Positions 1 through 5,350 of a DNA stretch of 5,350 bases are shown here, one piece after another; position 1 is the first letter of the stretch, and each line of letters begins with the position of its first letter. The position numbers were made by a program, and so were the translations under genes. Where the stretch lies: contig DAOVOW010000169.1 in NCBI GenBank assembly GCA_030629485.1, positions 1 through 5,350 on the forward strand, in the 5' to 3' direction. The notes beneath the pieces are model-generated. The model saw only the letters and a program-made list of their open reading frames with translations. It was not told the origin of the DNA and searched no databases. This DNA comes from a bacterium. Its GTDB lineage: Bacteria; Zixibacteria; MSB-5A5; GN15; FEB-12.

Positions 1-1691
1 AGGGTCGGGGGGATGGAGCCTTCGGCCAGCAGGGCGTCGTGGAAGGCCTTGAGGTTGAAGTCAGCGCCGACGCCATCCTTGGCGGCGTCGCGCAGGCGCA
101 CGATCTCCCGCTTACCCATCAGGTAGGACATCTGATAAGTGGGCTGGAAAGTGTAGCGACGGACTTCCCGGCGGATGTAATCCTTGCTTGACTCGCTGGT
201 GACGTGCAGAGCATCGATAGCCCAGTCGACACATTCTTCATAGGTAAACTGCCCCGTGTGCAGCATGACATCGGCCACGATGCGCATGGCGCGAAAACGA
301 ATCCCGCCGAGCACCCCCAGCCATCTGACCGCGTCCTCCTCGCCGTACAGACCATGATGGTAAACCGCCTCCTCGCAGTAAAGCGCCCAGCCTTCGATCA
401 TCATGAAGCTTGAGGCCCAGCGGCGTACCGGATCAGGATGCCGTCCGGCCAGTTGCATCTGCAAGTGATGCCCGGGATAGGCCTCATGCACCACCGAGCC
501 ACGAAAACCGCGCCGGTGAATGTACCTGAATCGTGCTTCGAGTTGTTGTCGGTCAAGATCCTCCGGCACCGGCCGGACATAGAAGTAGCCGTGCTGAATA
601 CTGTCGAACGGACCGGCCGGTTGGTAAGCGATACTGGTAATCATGGTGCGCAGAAACGCCGGCGTTTCGACGACGGTCATGGGTGCGATGTCGTCGGGCA
701 CCGTGATATAGCCGCTTCGTTCGAGGAAGATGCGTACCTGCTCCGCCTCCCAGTTGTAGTAGTTCAGAATATCCTCACGCGAGAAACTGGCCGGCACGAA
801 GATGGAGTCGGTGCCGTTCTGGTGGTGATCCTCGATGTACGTCTCATACGCCTTATAGGCACTGTCGGCCTCAGCCAGGAGACGGCTCCCGATGGCCAGG
901 AGTGACTCGCTGTCATATTCGAGGAAGTATTCGTTGCTCAACTTGTAGTCGAAGTTCTTCCTGCCGATCGCAAACGAGGTCGGCTCGCCGGGCGTGATCT
1001 CCGAAAGAAAGGTGGAGAATTCTGTCATCGCTTCGCGGGCGGCGGTCGAGATTTTCAGAATCTTGTCGGCCTGATCCGGAAATTGGCTCATCAATTCGGC
1101 GGCCACCGCACGATAAAAGGTCTGCCCCGACTCGAGAGTTTCCTGGGCGGCCTCGATGTAAATCGGGGGCGGGTTCTTCAGGTTCTTCCTGGCTGTGGCC
1201 AGTAGTCCCGGCACTGCTTTCATTCTGGCGAGCATGGCGACGCGCTTCTCATGAAGCGGCGCGTGACTGGACAGGGAGAGGAAGTACAGGCCGTTGACGG
1301 CCTCATCGACATAGAGTTGAGGCGACTTTTTGTGCCACCGAATCCTTTCCAGGTCCAACAGAGCGATATCGACATACGATTTAACCAACTGGTAGTTGAT
1401 GCGTTGGTAATCCTCGAGATTGGCCTTCTTGTACTTGTACAGACGCTTCTCGAACCCCTTAAGTTTCTTGATCATGCTCTTCACGGATTTGGATGAGTAG
1501 TCGGCCAGATGAAAGTCATGGGCATGGATACCCATCTCGGTGGCGCGAACAGGATAAAACGCTTGCAGCGTCTCAAGGATCTCTAAACAAACGTCCTGGA
1601 AGGTTCGGCTCTTTTTGGCGGCCGTGGAGTGAAGCGGAAACCCGATTAGGATAGAGCTAAGAGCAAATACGATTATAATCCTGCGAAACAT
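1..1691 (-). CDS. DUF885-family secreted putative zinc metallopeptidase (3' end cut by window)
   Basis: The frame is open from ATG at 1691 to the left edge: 563 full codons, no stop. Residues 1-25 look like a Sec signal peptide: arginines at 3-4, a hydrophobic core, then S-T-A-A before K26. There is no lipobox cysteine, so an exported soluble enzyme is likely. The key motif is HEAYPGHHLQ at 402-411, followed by EGWALYCEE from E433; this HE..PGHH plus EGWALY pair is characteristic of DUF885 (PF05960), placed in the gluzincin-like peptidase clan. H402, H408 or H409, and E433 are likely zinc ligands and E403 the catalytic base (inferred). The C-terminal family signature is also present: PTYQMSYLMGK (517-527), then FHDALLAEGSIPP (550-562). 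The family ends soon after this block, so probably only a few residues are missing. An AAGGAGG ribosome site supports the start. The gene lies 60 bases after the methyltransferase gene. The substrate is unknown; peptide hydrolysis is inferred from the fold family. Confidence 0.9.
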   Translation of the reverse strand, partial: MFRRIIIVFALSSILIGFPLHSTAAKKSRTFQDVCLEILETLQAFYPVRATEMGIHAHDFHLADYSSKSVKSMIKKLKGFEKRLYKYKKANLEDYQRINYQLVKSYVDIALLDLERIRWHKKSPQLYVDEAVNGLYFLSLSSHAPLHEKRVAMLARMKAVPGLLATARKNLKNPPPIYIEAAQETLESGQTFYRAVAAELMSQFPDQADKILKISTAAREAMTEFSTFLSEITPGEPTSFAIGRKNFDYKLSNEYFLEYDSESLLAIGSRLLAEADSAYKAYETYIEDHHQNGTDSIFVPASFSREDILNYYNWEAEQVRIFLERSGYITVPDDIAPMTVVETPAFLRTMITSIAYQPAGPFDSIQHGYFYVRPVPEDLDRQQLEARFRYIHRRGFRGSVVHEAYPGHHLQMQLAGRHPDPVRRWASSFMMIEGWALYCEEAVYHHGLYGEEDAVRWLGVLGGIRFRAMRIVADVMLHTGQFTYEECVDWAIDALHVTSESSKDYIRREVRRYTFQPTYQMSYLMGKREIVRLRDAAKDGVGADFNLKAFHDALLAEGSIPPT

Positions 1692-1695
1692 TTTG

Positions 1696-1702
1696 CCTCC
1701 TT
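1696..1702 (-). promoter_or_regulatory. Strong Shine-Dalgarno for the DUF885 gene
   Basis: Read on the minus strand, AAGGAGG sits four bases before the ATG at 1691. It is the strongest ribosome binding site in the window and fixes the start of the peptidase gene, giving a protein that begins with a proper signal peptide. Confidence 0.8.
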
Positions 1703-1713
1703 CAAATAGTGAT

Positions 1714-1727
1714 CGGCGCCGGCGCCG
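1714..1727. repeat. 14-base G+C palindrome in the rlmD-DUF885 gap
   Basis: CGGCGCCGGCGCCG is a perfect palindrome between the methyltransferase stop and the peptidase ribosome site. It has almost no loop when folded as RNA, and no T-run follows on either strand, so it is not a standard intrinsic terminator. It could be a protein site, an RNA-processing or stabilising element, or chance in G+C-rich DNA. Confidence 0.4.
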
Positions 1728-1751
1728 CAAAACCGAAGTACATTCCATAAT

Positions 1752-3113
1752 TTAATTACGAAAGAATCGCCCCACTAGTTCGATGTGCATGGTGTGCGGA
1801 AACATATCAACCGGCTGAACCGCCGGCAAATCATAACCGGCCTGACCGAACGATTTGGCGTCTCGGGCGAAAGTCGACGGGTTACATGAGATATAAAGAA
1901 GCTTTTCCGGCTGCATTTCGATGATTCGTTTGACCGCTTTGGGATGCAGCCCGGCCCGCGGCGGATCGATGATGAGCGCCGAGAATTTCTCCTCGCCGTT
2001 TCGTTGCGACTTCAAGTAATCCCTGACGTGACCCTGGTGAAAACTGATATTCTCGATGCCGTTCAGCGCAGCGTTTTCTCGGGCCGCCGTTACTGCGTCC
2101 TCAACAAGTTCGACACCGACAACTCTGTCGACGCGGTCGGCCAGCAGGATACCGATAGTCCCGGCGCCGCAGTATAGGTCGAGCACGCGATCGGTCGGTT
2201 CCGGCTGGAGCATATCAAACGCGACTCCGTAAAGTCTCTCCGCCTGAAGTGAGTTGGTCTGGAAAAACGAATTGGCCCGGATGCGAAAACGACAGTCGAA
2301 TAGTTTTTCTTCGATATATCCGGGACCGTAGAGGACATCTTCGATCTCTCCGACCGCCACGTTCGACAGTTTGCCGGTCTGATTGTGAATGATCGTCGTG
2401 ATCTGCGGGAACGCGCCGGTCATATGCTCCACTAACATCTCTGACGACGGGAACGCCCCGAGGTTGGTGACCAGATTCACCATTGTCTGATCGGTGCGCA
2501 CGCCCTGGCGAATCACCAGGAAGCGCATGTACCCGTCGTGCGTCTTGACGTCGTAAGCCGGGATATTATGCGACGTCACGAACTGCCGCACCCAGGCGAC
2601 GATCTCGTTGGACAGTTCGGATTGGAGGTAGCATTTTTCGAGATCGAAAATCCGGTCGAAATGTCCGCGTTCATGCAGGCCGAGACACATCGACTCGTCC
2701 TCGGCTACGTGAAACGAAAACTCCATCTTGTTGCGATACCAGAACGGATCGTCGACCCCCATGATCTCTTTGACTTCGACAGTGTCGAACCCACCGAGTC
2801 TTTCGAGACAGTCGGCCACCTGTTTCTGCTTGTAAGAGAGTTGCTGTTCGTACTTGAGGTCCTGCCAGGTGCAACCGCCGCAGTGCTCGAAATGGGAACA
2901 GCGGGCATCGATGCGGAGTTCTGATTTCTTGATGATGCGGCGCACCACTCCCTGGTCGTAACGAGGCTTCGAGCGCACGATTTCGGCCTCGACTGTCTCA
3001 CCGGGCAGGCCACCCTTGAGAAAGACCACTTTGCCGTCAAGGTGCGCCACCGACTTGCCGTCGAAAGCCAGGTCGGTGACATCCAGCGTGACCATTTTAC
3101 CCTGCGCCGTCAT
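1752..3113 (-). CDS. rlmD: 23S rRNA (uracil-C5)-methyltransferase, RlmD/RumA type (TrmA family)
   Basis: The 453-residue protein makes 5-methyluridine in RNA using S-adenosylmethionine. Domains in order: an N-terminal TRAM-like RNA-binding region (about 8-60); a four-cysteine [4Fe-4S] site at C72, C78, C81 (C-x5-C-x2-C) and C161; and a Rossmann methyltransferase domain with the SAM loop DLYCGAGTIG (312-321). IDPPRAGL (382-389) follows, then the nucleophile loop YISCNPSTFARD with C410, and a C-terminal MFPHTMHIE whose E445 matches the family's general base. Length and motifs fit RumA/RlmD. The exact target (23S U1939, U747, both as in RlmCD, or tRNA U54) cannot be read from motifs, so the symbol is provisional. 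ATG at 3113 overlaps the upstream exporter stop as ATGA. M7 at 3095 is an alternative start, with AGGG at 3100-3103 four bases before it. An in-frame extension to 3284 is rejected because it lies inside the exporter gene. Confidence 0.92.
   Translation of the reverse strand: MTAQGKMVTLDVTDLAFDGKSVAHLDGKVVFLKGGLPGETVEAEIVRSKPRYDQGVVRRIIKKSELRIDARCSHFEHCGGCTWQDLKYEQQLSYKQKQVADCLERLGGFDTVEVKEIMGVDDPFWYRNKMEFSFHVAEDESMCLGLHERGHFDRIFDLEKCYLQSELSNEIVAWVRQFVTSHNIPAYDVKTHDGYMRFLVIRQGVRTDQTMVNLVTNLGAFPSSEMLVEHMTGAFPQITTIIHNQTGKLSNVAVGEIEDVLYGPGYIEEKLFDCRFRIRANSFFQTNSLQAERLYGVAFDMLQPEPTDRVLDLYCGAGTIGILLADRVDRVVGVELVEDAVTAARENAALNGIENISFHQGHVRDYLKSQRNGEEKFSALIIDPPRAGLHPKAVKRIIEMQPEKLLYISCNPSTFARDAKSFGQAGYDLPAVQPVDMFPHTMHIELVGRFFRN
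3110..3113 (-). other. ATGA stop/start overlap coupling the CDF exporter and rlmD
   Basis: On the minus strand the exporter reads TCA TGA and stops at 3112-3110, while the methyltransferase ATG occupies 3113-3111. No strong Shine-Dalgarno precedes this ATG, which fits translation by reinitiation or coupling. If M7 at 3095 is the real start, the genes are instead separated by 14 bases. Confidence 0.7.
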
Positions 3114-4027
3114 GAGCGCGAGATTTCCCGGTCGTGACAGGTGTTGTCGTGATGGTCGCACCGCACTTTCTCGATCTGGATAGTACCGTGGCCGATATGG
3201 AACTTCTCCGAGAGCATCCGATTTATCTCGGCGACGACGTCCGGCCCGGCCTGAAAATCGGTCTCGTCCAGACAGACGTGGCATGACAACGCAACATCCT
3301 TGGAGGAAAGCGACCAGATATGAAGGTGATGACAGTCCTGAACCTTGTTCATCCCGCGAACGGCATCGAGAACGCTGTCGAAATCGATTCCTTTCGGTAC
3401 TGCTTCCAGAAACACCAGCAGCGCCTCCTTGATCACTAGGTAAGACGAATAGACGATGGCCAGGGCGATCAGGGAGGAGAGGATGACATCTATGATGACC
3501 CAGCCGGTGAGGATGATTACGACGCCGCCGATGATAACCCCGACCGACGAGACGGTATCGTAGGCCATATGGAGAAAGGCGGTTTTCATATTGAGCGACT
3601 TGCCCTTCTCGCTGTGCAACAGCCAGACCGAGACAAGATTGCCCACCAGCCCGATTGTCGCGACAGTGAGAAACAGCCAGGCGTGCGTGATCGGCTGCGG
3701 TTCCAACAGGCGCAGGTATGCCTCGCGAAGAATGAAAATCGCAACGACCACCAGCGCCACCGCCGAGAGCATAGCCGTCATCACCTCGACCCGTTTGTAG
3801 CCGTAAGTTGAGCGCTTGGTCGCCGGCAGATTGGATCCCTTGACACCGAGCCAGGCAAGTATCAGCGCGGCTACATCTGACAAATTGTGAACGGCATCAG
3901 CCAACAAGGCCAAATAGCCGGAGATGATACCGCCGACAAACTCGGCCGCAGTAATGCCGAGATTGAACAGTATCGTCCAGGCCAGCTTGCGGCCGGATAC
4001 GTGGCTGTGGGCGTGGTGGTCGTTCAT
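3110..4027 (-). CDS. Cation diffusion facilitator (CzcD/ZitB-like) Zn2+/heavy-metal exporter
   Basis: The 305-residue inner-membrane antiporter is expected to export Zn2+ and possibly Co2+ or Cd2+ in exchange for protons. Six hydrophobic segments lie at about 14-36, 40-61, 84-104, 115-137, 150-173 and 175-198. Helix 2 carries H47-x3-D51 (HNLSD) and helix 5 carries H153-x3-D157 (HMAYD), the tetrahedral site of zinc-type CDF proteins. The cytoplasmic C-terminal domain has HHLHIWSLS (233-241), CHVCLD (249-254) and HIGHGTIQIE (277-286), all typical of the family. Both tails are metal-ligand rich: DHHAHSH at 3-9 and C290, H292, H293, C297, H298 near the end. The length is normal. The start codon at 4027 follows a purine-rich but weak ribosome site (GGAAGAAGAG region, 4030-4039). 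The stop overlaps the rlmD start by four bases. Exact metal specificity is inferred from the H/D site. czcD or zitB would be reasonable names, but neither is assigned. Confidence 0.93.
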   Translation of the reverse strand: MNDHHAHSHVSGRKLAWTILFNLGITAAEFVGGIISGYLALLADAVHNLSDVAALILAWLGVKGSNLPATKRSTYGYKRVEVMTAMLSAVALVVVAIFILREAYLRLLEPQPITHAWLFLTVATIGLVGNLVSVWLLHSEKGKSLNMKTAFLHMAYDTVSSVGVIIGGVVIILTGWVIIDVILSSLIALAIVYSSYLVIKEALLVFLEAVPKGIDFDSVLDAVRGMNKVQDCHHLHIWSLSSKDVALSCHVCLDETDFQAGPDVVAEINRMLSEKFHIGHGTIQIEKVRCDHHDNTCHDREISRS

Positions 4028-4044
4028 ATCTCTTCTTCCATTCA

Positions 4045-4082
4045 GTTGCGCCTAAAATATCGGCAAATTCTCCGGGCGCAAC
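4045..4082. repeat. 8-base inverted repeat upstream of the CDF exporter
   Basis: GTTGCGCC at 4045-4052 and GGCGCAAC at 4075-4082 are perfect inverted copies separated by 22 bases, the nearer arm lying 17 bases before the exporter start codon. The arms overlap or flank the candidate minus-strand -35 and -10 boxes. This could be an operator for a regulator of the exporter, or a hairpin if transcription starts further upstream. The regulator is unknown and not encoded in the window. Confidence 0.45.
4054..4081 (-). promoter_or_regulatory. Candidate sigma70-like promoter for the CDF-rlmD-DUF885 unit
   Basis: On the minus strand TTGCGC (4081-4076), a 16-base spacer and TATTTT (4059-4054) resemble -35 and -10 boxes. 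Transcription would start near 4047, giving a leader of about 20 bases before the exporter ATG, enough for its purine-rich ribosome site. The -35 match is only partial, so this is a weak prediction. Confidence 0.35.
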
Positions 4083-4199
4083 CTATTAACAGCCGATCCG
4101 TCACAGTTGTTTCGTACATCAATGTCGGCAAGACTCAGCCTCGGCCACCTGCACCCGTGCGATCTGAAAATCACGCGGGCACGACTACACTGAGTTGCA

Positions 4200-4219
4200 G
4201 ACCGAAATATAAATCGGTC
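4200..4219. repeat. 6-base inverted repeat with A+T centre upstream of the polyferredoxin promoter
   Basis: GACCGA (4200-4205) and TCGGTC (4214-4219) are inverted copies around the eight bases AATATAAA. The element ends nine bases before the candidate -35 box at 4229, a usual place for an activator site. A second GGTCC follows directly at 4221-4225, making a short tandem CGGTC repeat. It may be an operator, but a chance match of this size is possible. Confidence 0.35.
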
Positions 4220-4228
4220 CGGTCCATG

Positions 4229-4256
4229 TTGACGTAGATGAATTGAATGTTATATT
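4229..4256 (+). promoter_or_regulatory. Candidate sigma70 promoter for the polyferredoxin gene, possibly leaderless
   Basis: TTGACG (4229-4234), a 16-base spacer and TATATT (4251-4256) form the best promoter match in the window. Transcription would begin about seven bases after the -10 box, at 4263-4264, which is the A of the ATG. No Shine-Dalgarno sequence is visible before that ATG, consistent with a leaderless message. Confidence 0.5.
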
Positions 4257-4263
4257 GGGCCGC

Positions 4264-5350
4264 ATGAAAACGAAAAACATTCGATGGTTTGCGCTGGCGG
4301 TCATAACACTGGCCGCCGCGTGGTTAATGGCGAGTCCGTTGCAGAGGACGACGGCACAGGATTCCGTTCATTCTCACACCGACCCTATTACCTCGCAGGC
4401 TGAGACCGAAGCCGCAGAACAGGGCGAGGCTGCGCCTATAGCTGTCGTTGAGGGGGAGAAGCAGGGCGAACGCACTCCTCCCGGTCCGATCGATTTTCTG
4501 ATGACCGGCAAGTTCCTCGGGTTCGCGGTGCTGATGCTGATCGCCGTGGTGCTATTAATCGGAGGCTGGGTACGGCCATGGGTCCGGATCGCCCTTCTGC
4601 TCGTGGCATTCGTGCTCTTCGGCCTGGATTACATCTACCCGCTGCACCCGTCGCCGATGTGTGCTTCCACCAAACTGTTTATGTTCAGATTCACCTGGGG
4701 TGAGTTCTTCCCGGCCTTCCTGGCCTTGTTCGCAGCTATGATGATCCCCAGTCTGATCGGTCGCAAGCTGTTCTGCGGCTGGGTCTGCCCGTTAGGGGCG
4801 CTTCAGGATCTGGTCAACAAGATTCCATTCAAGCCGCGTTTCAAGAACTTCAATTTCAATCTATTCAACGCCGTTCGTCTGGGTTTGCTGGCGATGTTTT
4901 TCCTCACCTTCTTCGCTGTCAAAGATCACATCGCTTTTCTCGGCGACCAAGTCGGCACCGGGGAGGCCCAGGACATGTGGACGGCCTTTGCGGCCTACAG
5001 TATGTACGAGCCGGTGAACTTTTTCGAGCTGCTGCACTGGGGCTGGGATAACGCCCGATGGTTCATCATGTTCGGTATTCTGATAATCGCCAGTCTGATG
5101 CTCTACCGCCCCTTCTGCTACCTGATCTGCCCGATCGGTGCTCTGACCTGGCTGTTGGAGAAGATCGCTCCCGGTCGCATCAGGATCGACTACGAGAAAT
5201 GCACTGAGTGCGGCGAATGTATGGAAGCCAGCCCTTGTCCAACCATCAAGCCGATGGTCGAACAGAATATGAAGGTTCTTCCGGACTGCACCTCGTGCGG
5301 CGAATGCGTCGCATCGTGCCCCGAGGACGCGATTAGTTTCCGGTTCAAAG
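4264..5350 (+). CDS. NapH/NosR-like membrane 4Fe-4S (polyferredoxin) protein, 3' end cut by window
   Basis: The frame runs from ATG at 4264 to the right edge: 362 full codons, no stop. Residues 6-23 form an N-terminal signal or anchor helix. An acidic Ala/Glu-rich linker (about 30-75) follows, then hydrophobic segments near 82-100, 106-122, 148-163, 203-218 and 266-281. Two membrane-edge motifs, [10 protein letters not shown] (171-180, C171 and C175) and [10 protein letters not shown] (285-294, C285 and C289), match the paired CxxxCP signature of the Fer4_5 family found in NapH, NosR and YccM-like proteins. Two ferredoxin-type sites follow: C313, C316, C319, C325, and C342, C345, C348, C352. 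Such proteins pass electrons between membrane quinones and redox partners; the partner here is unknown and may lie beyond 5350. The first site has five rather than three residues before its last cysteine. TTG codons at 4243 and 4255 are in-frame alternative starts but give no better N-terminus. Confidence 0.9.
   Translation, partial: MKTKNIRWFALAVITLAAAWLMASPLQRTTAQDSVHSHTDPITSQAETEAAEQGEAAPIAVVEGEKQGERTPPGPIDFLMTGKFLGFAVLMLIAVVLLIGGWVRPWVRIALLLVAFVLFGLDYIYPLHPSPMCASTKLFMFRFTWGEFFPAFLALFAAMMIPSLIGRKLFCGWVCPLGALQDLVNKIPFKPRFKNFNFNLFNAVRLGLLAMFFLTFFAVKDHIAFLGDQVGTGEAQDMWTAFAAYSMYEPVNFFELLHWGWDNARWFIMFGILIIASLMLYRPFCYLICPIGALTWLLEKIAPGRIRIDYEKCTECGECMEASPCPTIKPMVEQNMKVLPDCTSCGECVASCPEDAISFRFK

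Larger units (their letters stand above)
4028..4263. other. Divergent intergenic regulatory region, no gene seen
   Basis: These 236 bases separate the minus-strand exporter from the plus-strand polyferredoxin gene. They are more A+T-rich near both ends and contain two inverted repeats (4045-4082 and 4200-4219) plus a candidate promoter for each direction. An open frame crosses part of it on the plus strand (3887-4237), but that frame starts antisense to the exporter and shows no protein-family motif. No tRNA-like or riboswitch-like structure was recognised. Confidence 0.6.

Noticed and set aside
438..905. 155-codon plus-strand open frame antisense to the DUF885 gene
   Set aside because: It covers the conserved metal-motif region of a clear gene on the other strand, shows no motif or ribosome site, and is explained by codon bias mirrored on the opposite strand.
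1714..1727. G+C palindrome as a terminator for rlmD
   Set aside because: Folding it leaves no proper loop and no T-run follows on the minus strand; it is kept only as a repeat.
2538..2924. 128-codon plus-strand open frame inside the methyltransferase gene
   Set aside because: It is antisense to the conserved Fe-S region of rlmD and has no recognisable protein features.
3114..3284. In-frame N-terminal extension of the methyltransferase, adding 57 residues from an ATG at 3284
   Set aside because: It lies wholly inside the exporter's conserved C-terminal coding region in another frame, is Arg/Ser/Pro-rich with no family similarity, and the TRAM-like region starts properly at the later methionines.
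3887..4237. 116-codon plus-strand open frame across the exporter start and the divergent region
   Set aside because: Its first part is antisense to the exporter's first helices, no ribosome site or domain is visible, and it would run over the putative regulatory elements.
4243..4263. TTG start codons at 4243 or 4255 for the polyferredoxin gene
   Set aside because: They add residues before a well-formed MKTK N-terminus, have no ribosome site, and overlap the candidate -10 box.
1..5350. CRISPR array, tRNA, insertion sequence, phage or toxin-antitoxin genes
   Set aside because: No regularly spaced repeats, cloverleaf-like segments, transposase motifs or small paired genes were seen; coding genes fill all but about 300 bases.

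Overview
The window reads as an ordinary chromosomal segment from a free-living, probably diderm bacterium with moderately G+C-rich DNA. The evidence for that is dense coding, a signal-peptide-bearing hydrolase, a heavy-metal exporter and a membrane polyferredoxin. Taxonomy cannot be fixed from the sequence. A Zixibacteria-like or other FCB-group lineage is my guess from the general look of the proteins, and no marker gene here tests it.

Layout. Positions 1-1691 (minus strand) hold a nearly complete gene for a secreted DUF885-family putative zinc metallopeptidase, cut at its 3' end by the window edge. After a 60-base gap, 1752-3113 (minus) encodes a TrmA/RlmD-type Fe-S m5U RNA methyltransferase. 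Its start codon overlaps by four bases (ATGA) the stop codon of a cation diffusion facilitator metal exporter at 3110-4027 (minus). These three genes run in one direction with no visible terminator between them, so they may be one transcription unit in the order exporter, methyltransferase, peptidase. Positions 4028-4263 are a divergent non-coding region with two inverted repeats and one candidate promoter facing each way. Positions 4264-5350 (plus) hold the 5' part of a NapH/NosR-like membrane protein with two CxxxCP motifs and two ferredoxin-type cluster motifs, cut by the right edge.

Functional reading. No gene pair here forms a known pathway. A loose theme is metals: a zinc-type exporter, two Fe-S proteins and a putative zinc enzyme. 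The tight CDF-methyltransferase overlap implies co-translation rather than a shared function. I found no mobile element, CRISPR array, tRNA or rRNA, and no convincing undescribed system. The best leads are a possible leaderless promoter for the polyferredoxin gene, an inverted repeat bracketing the candidate exporter promoter, a lengthened first ferredoxin motif, and the ATGA coupling.
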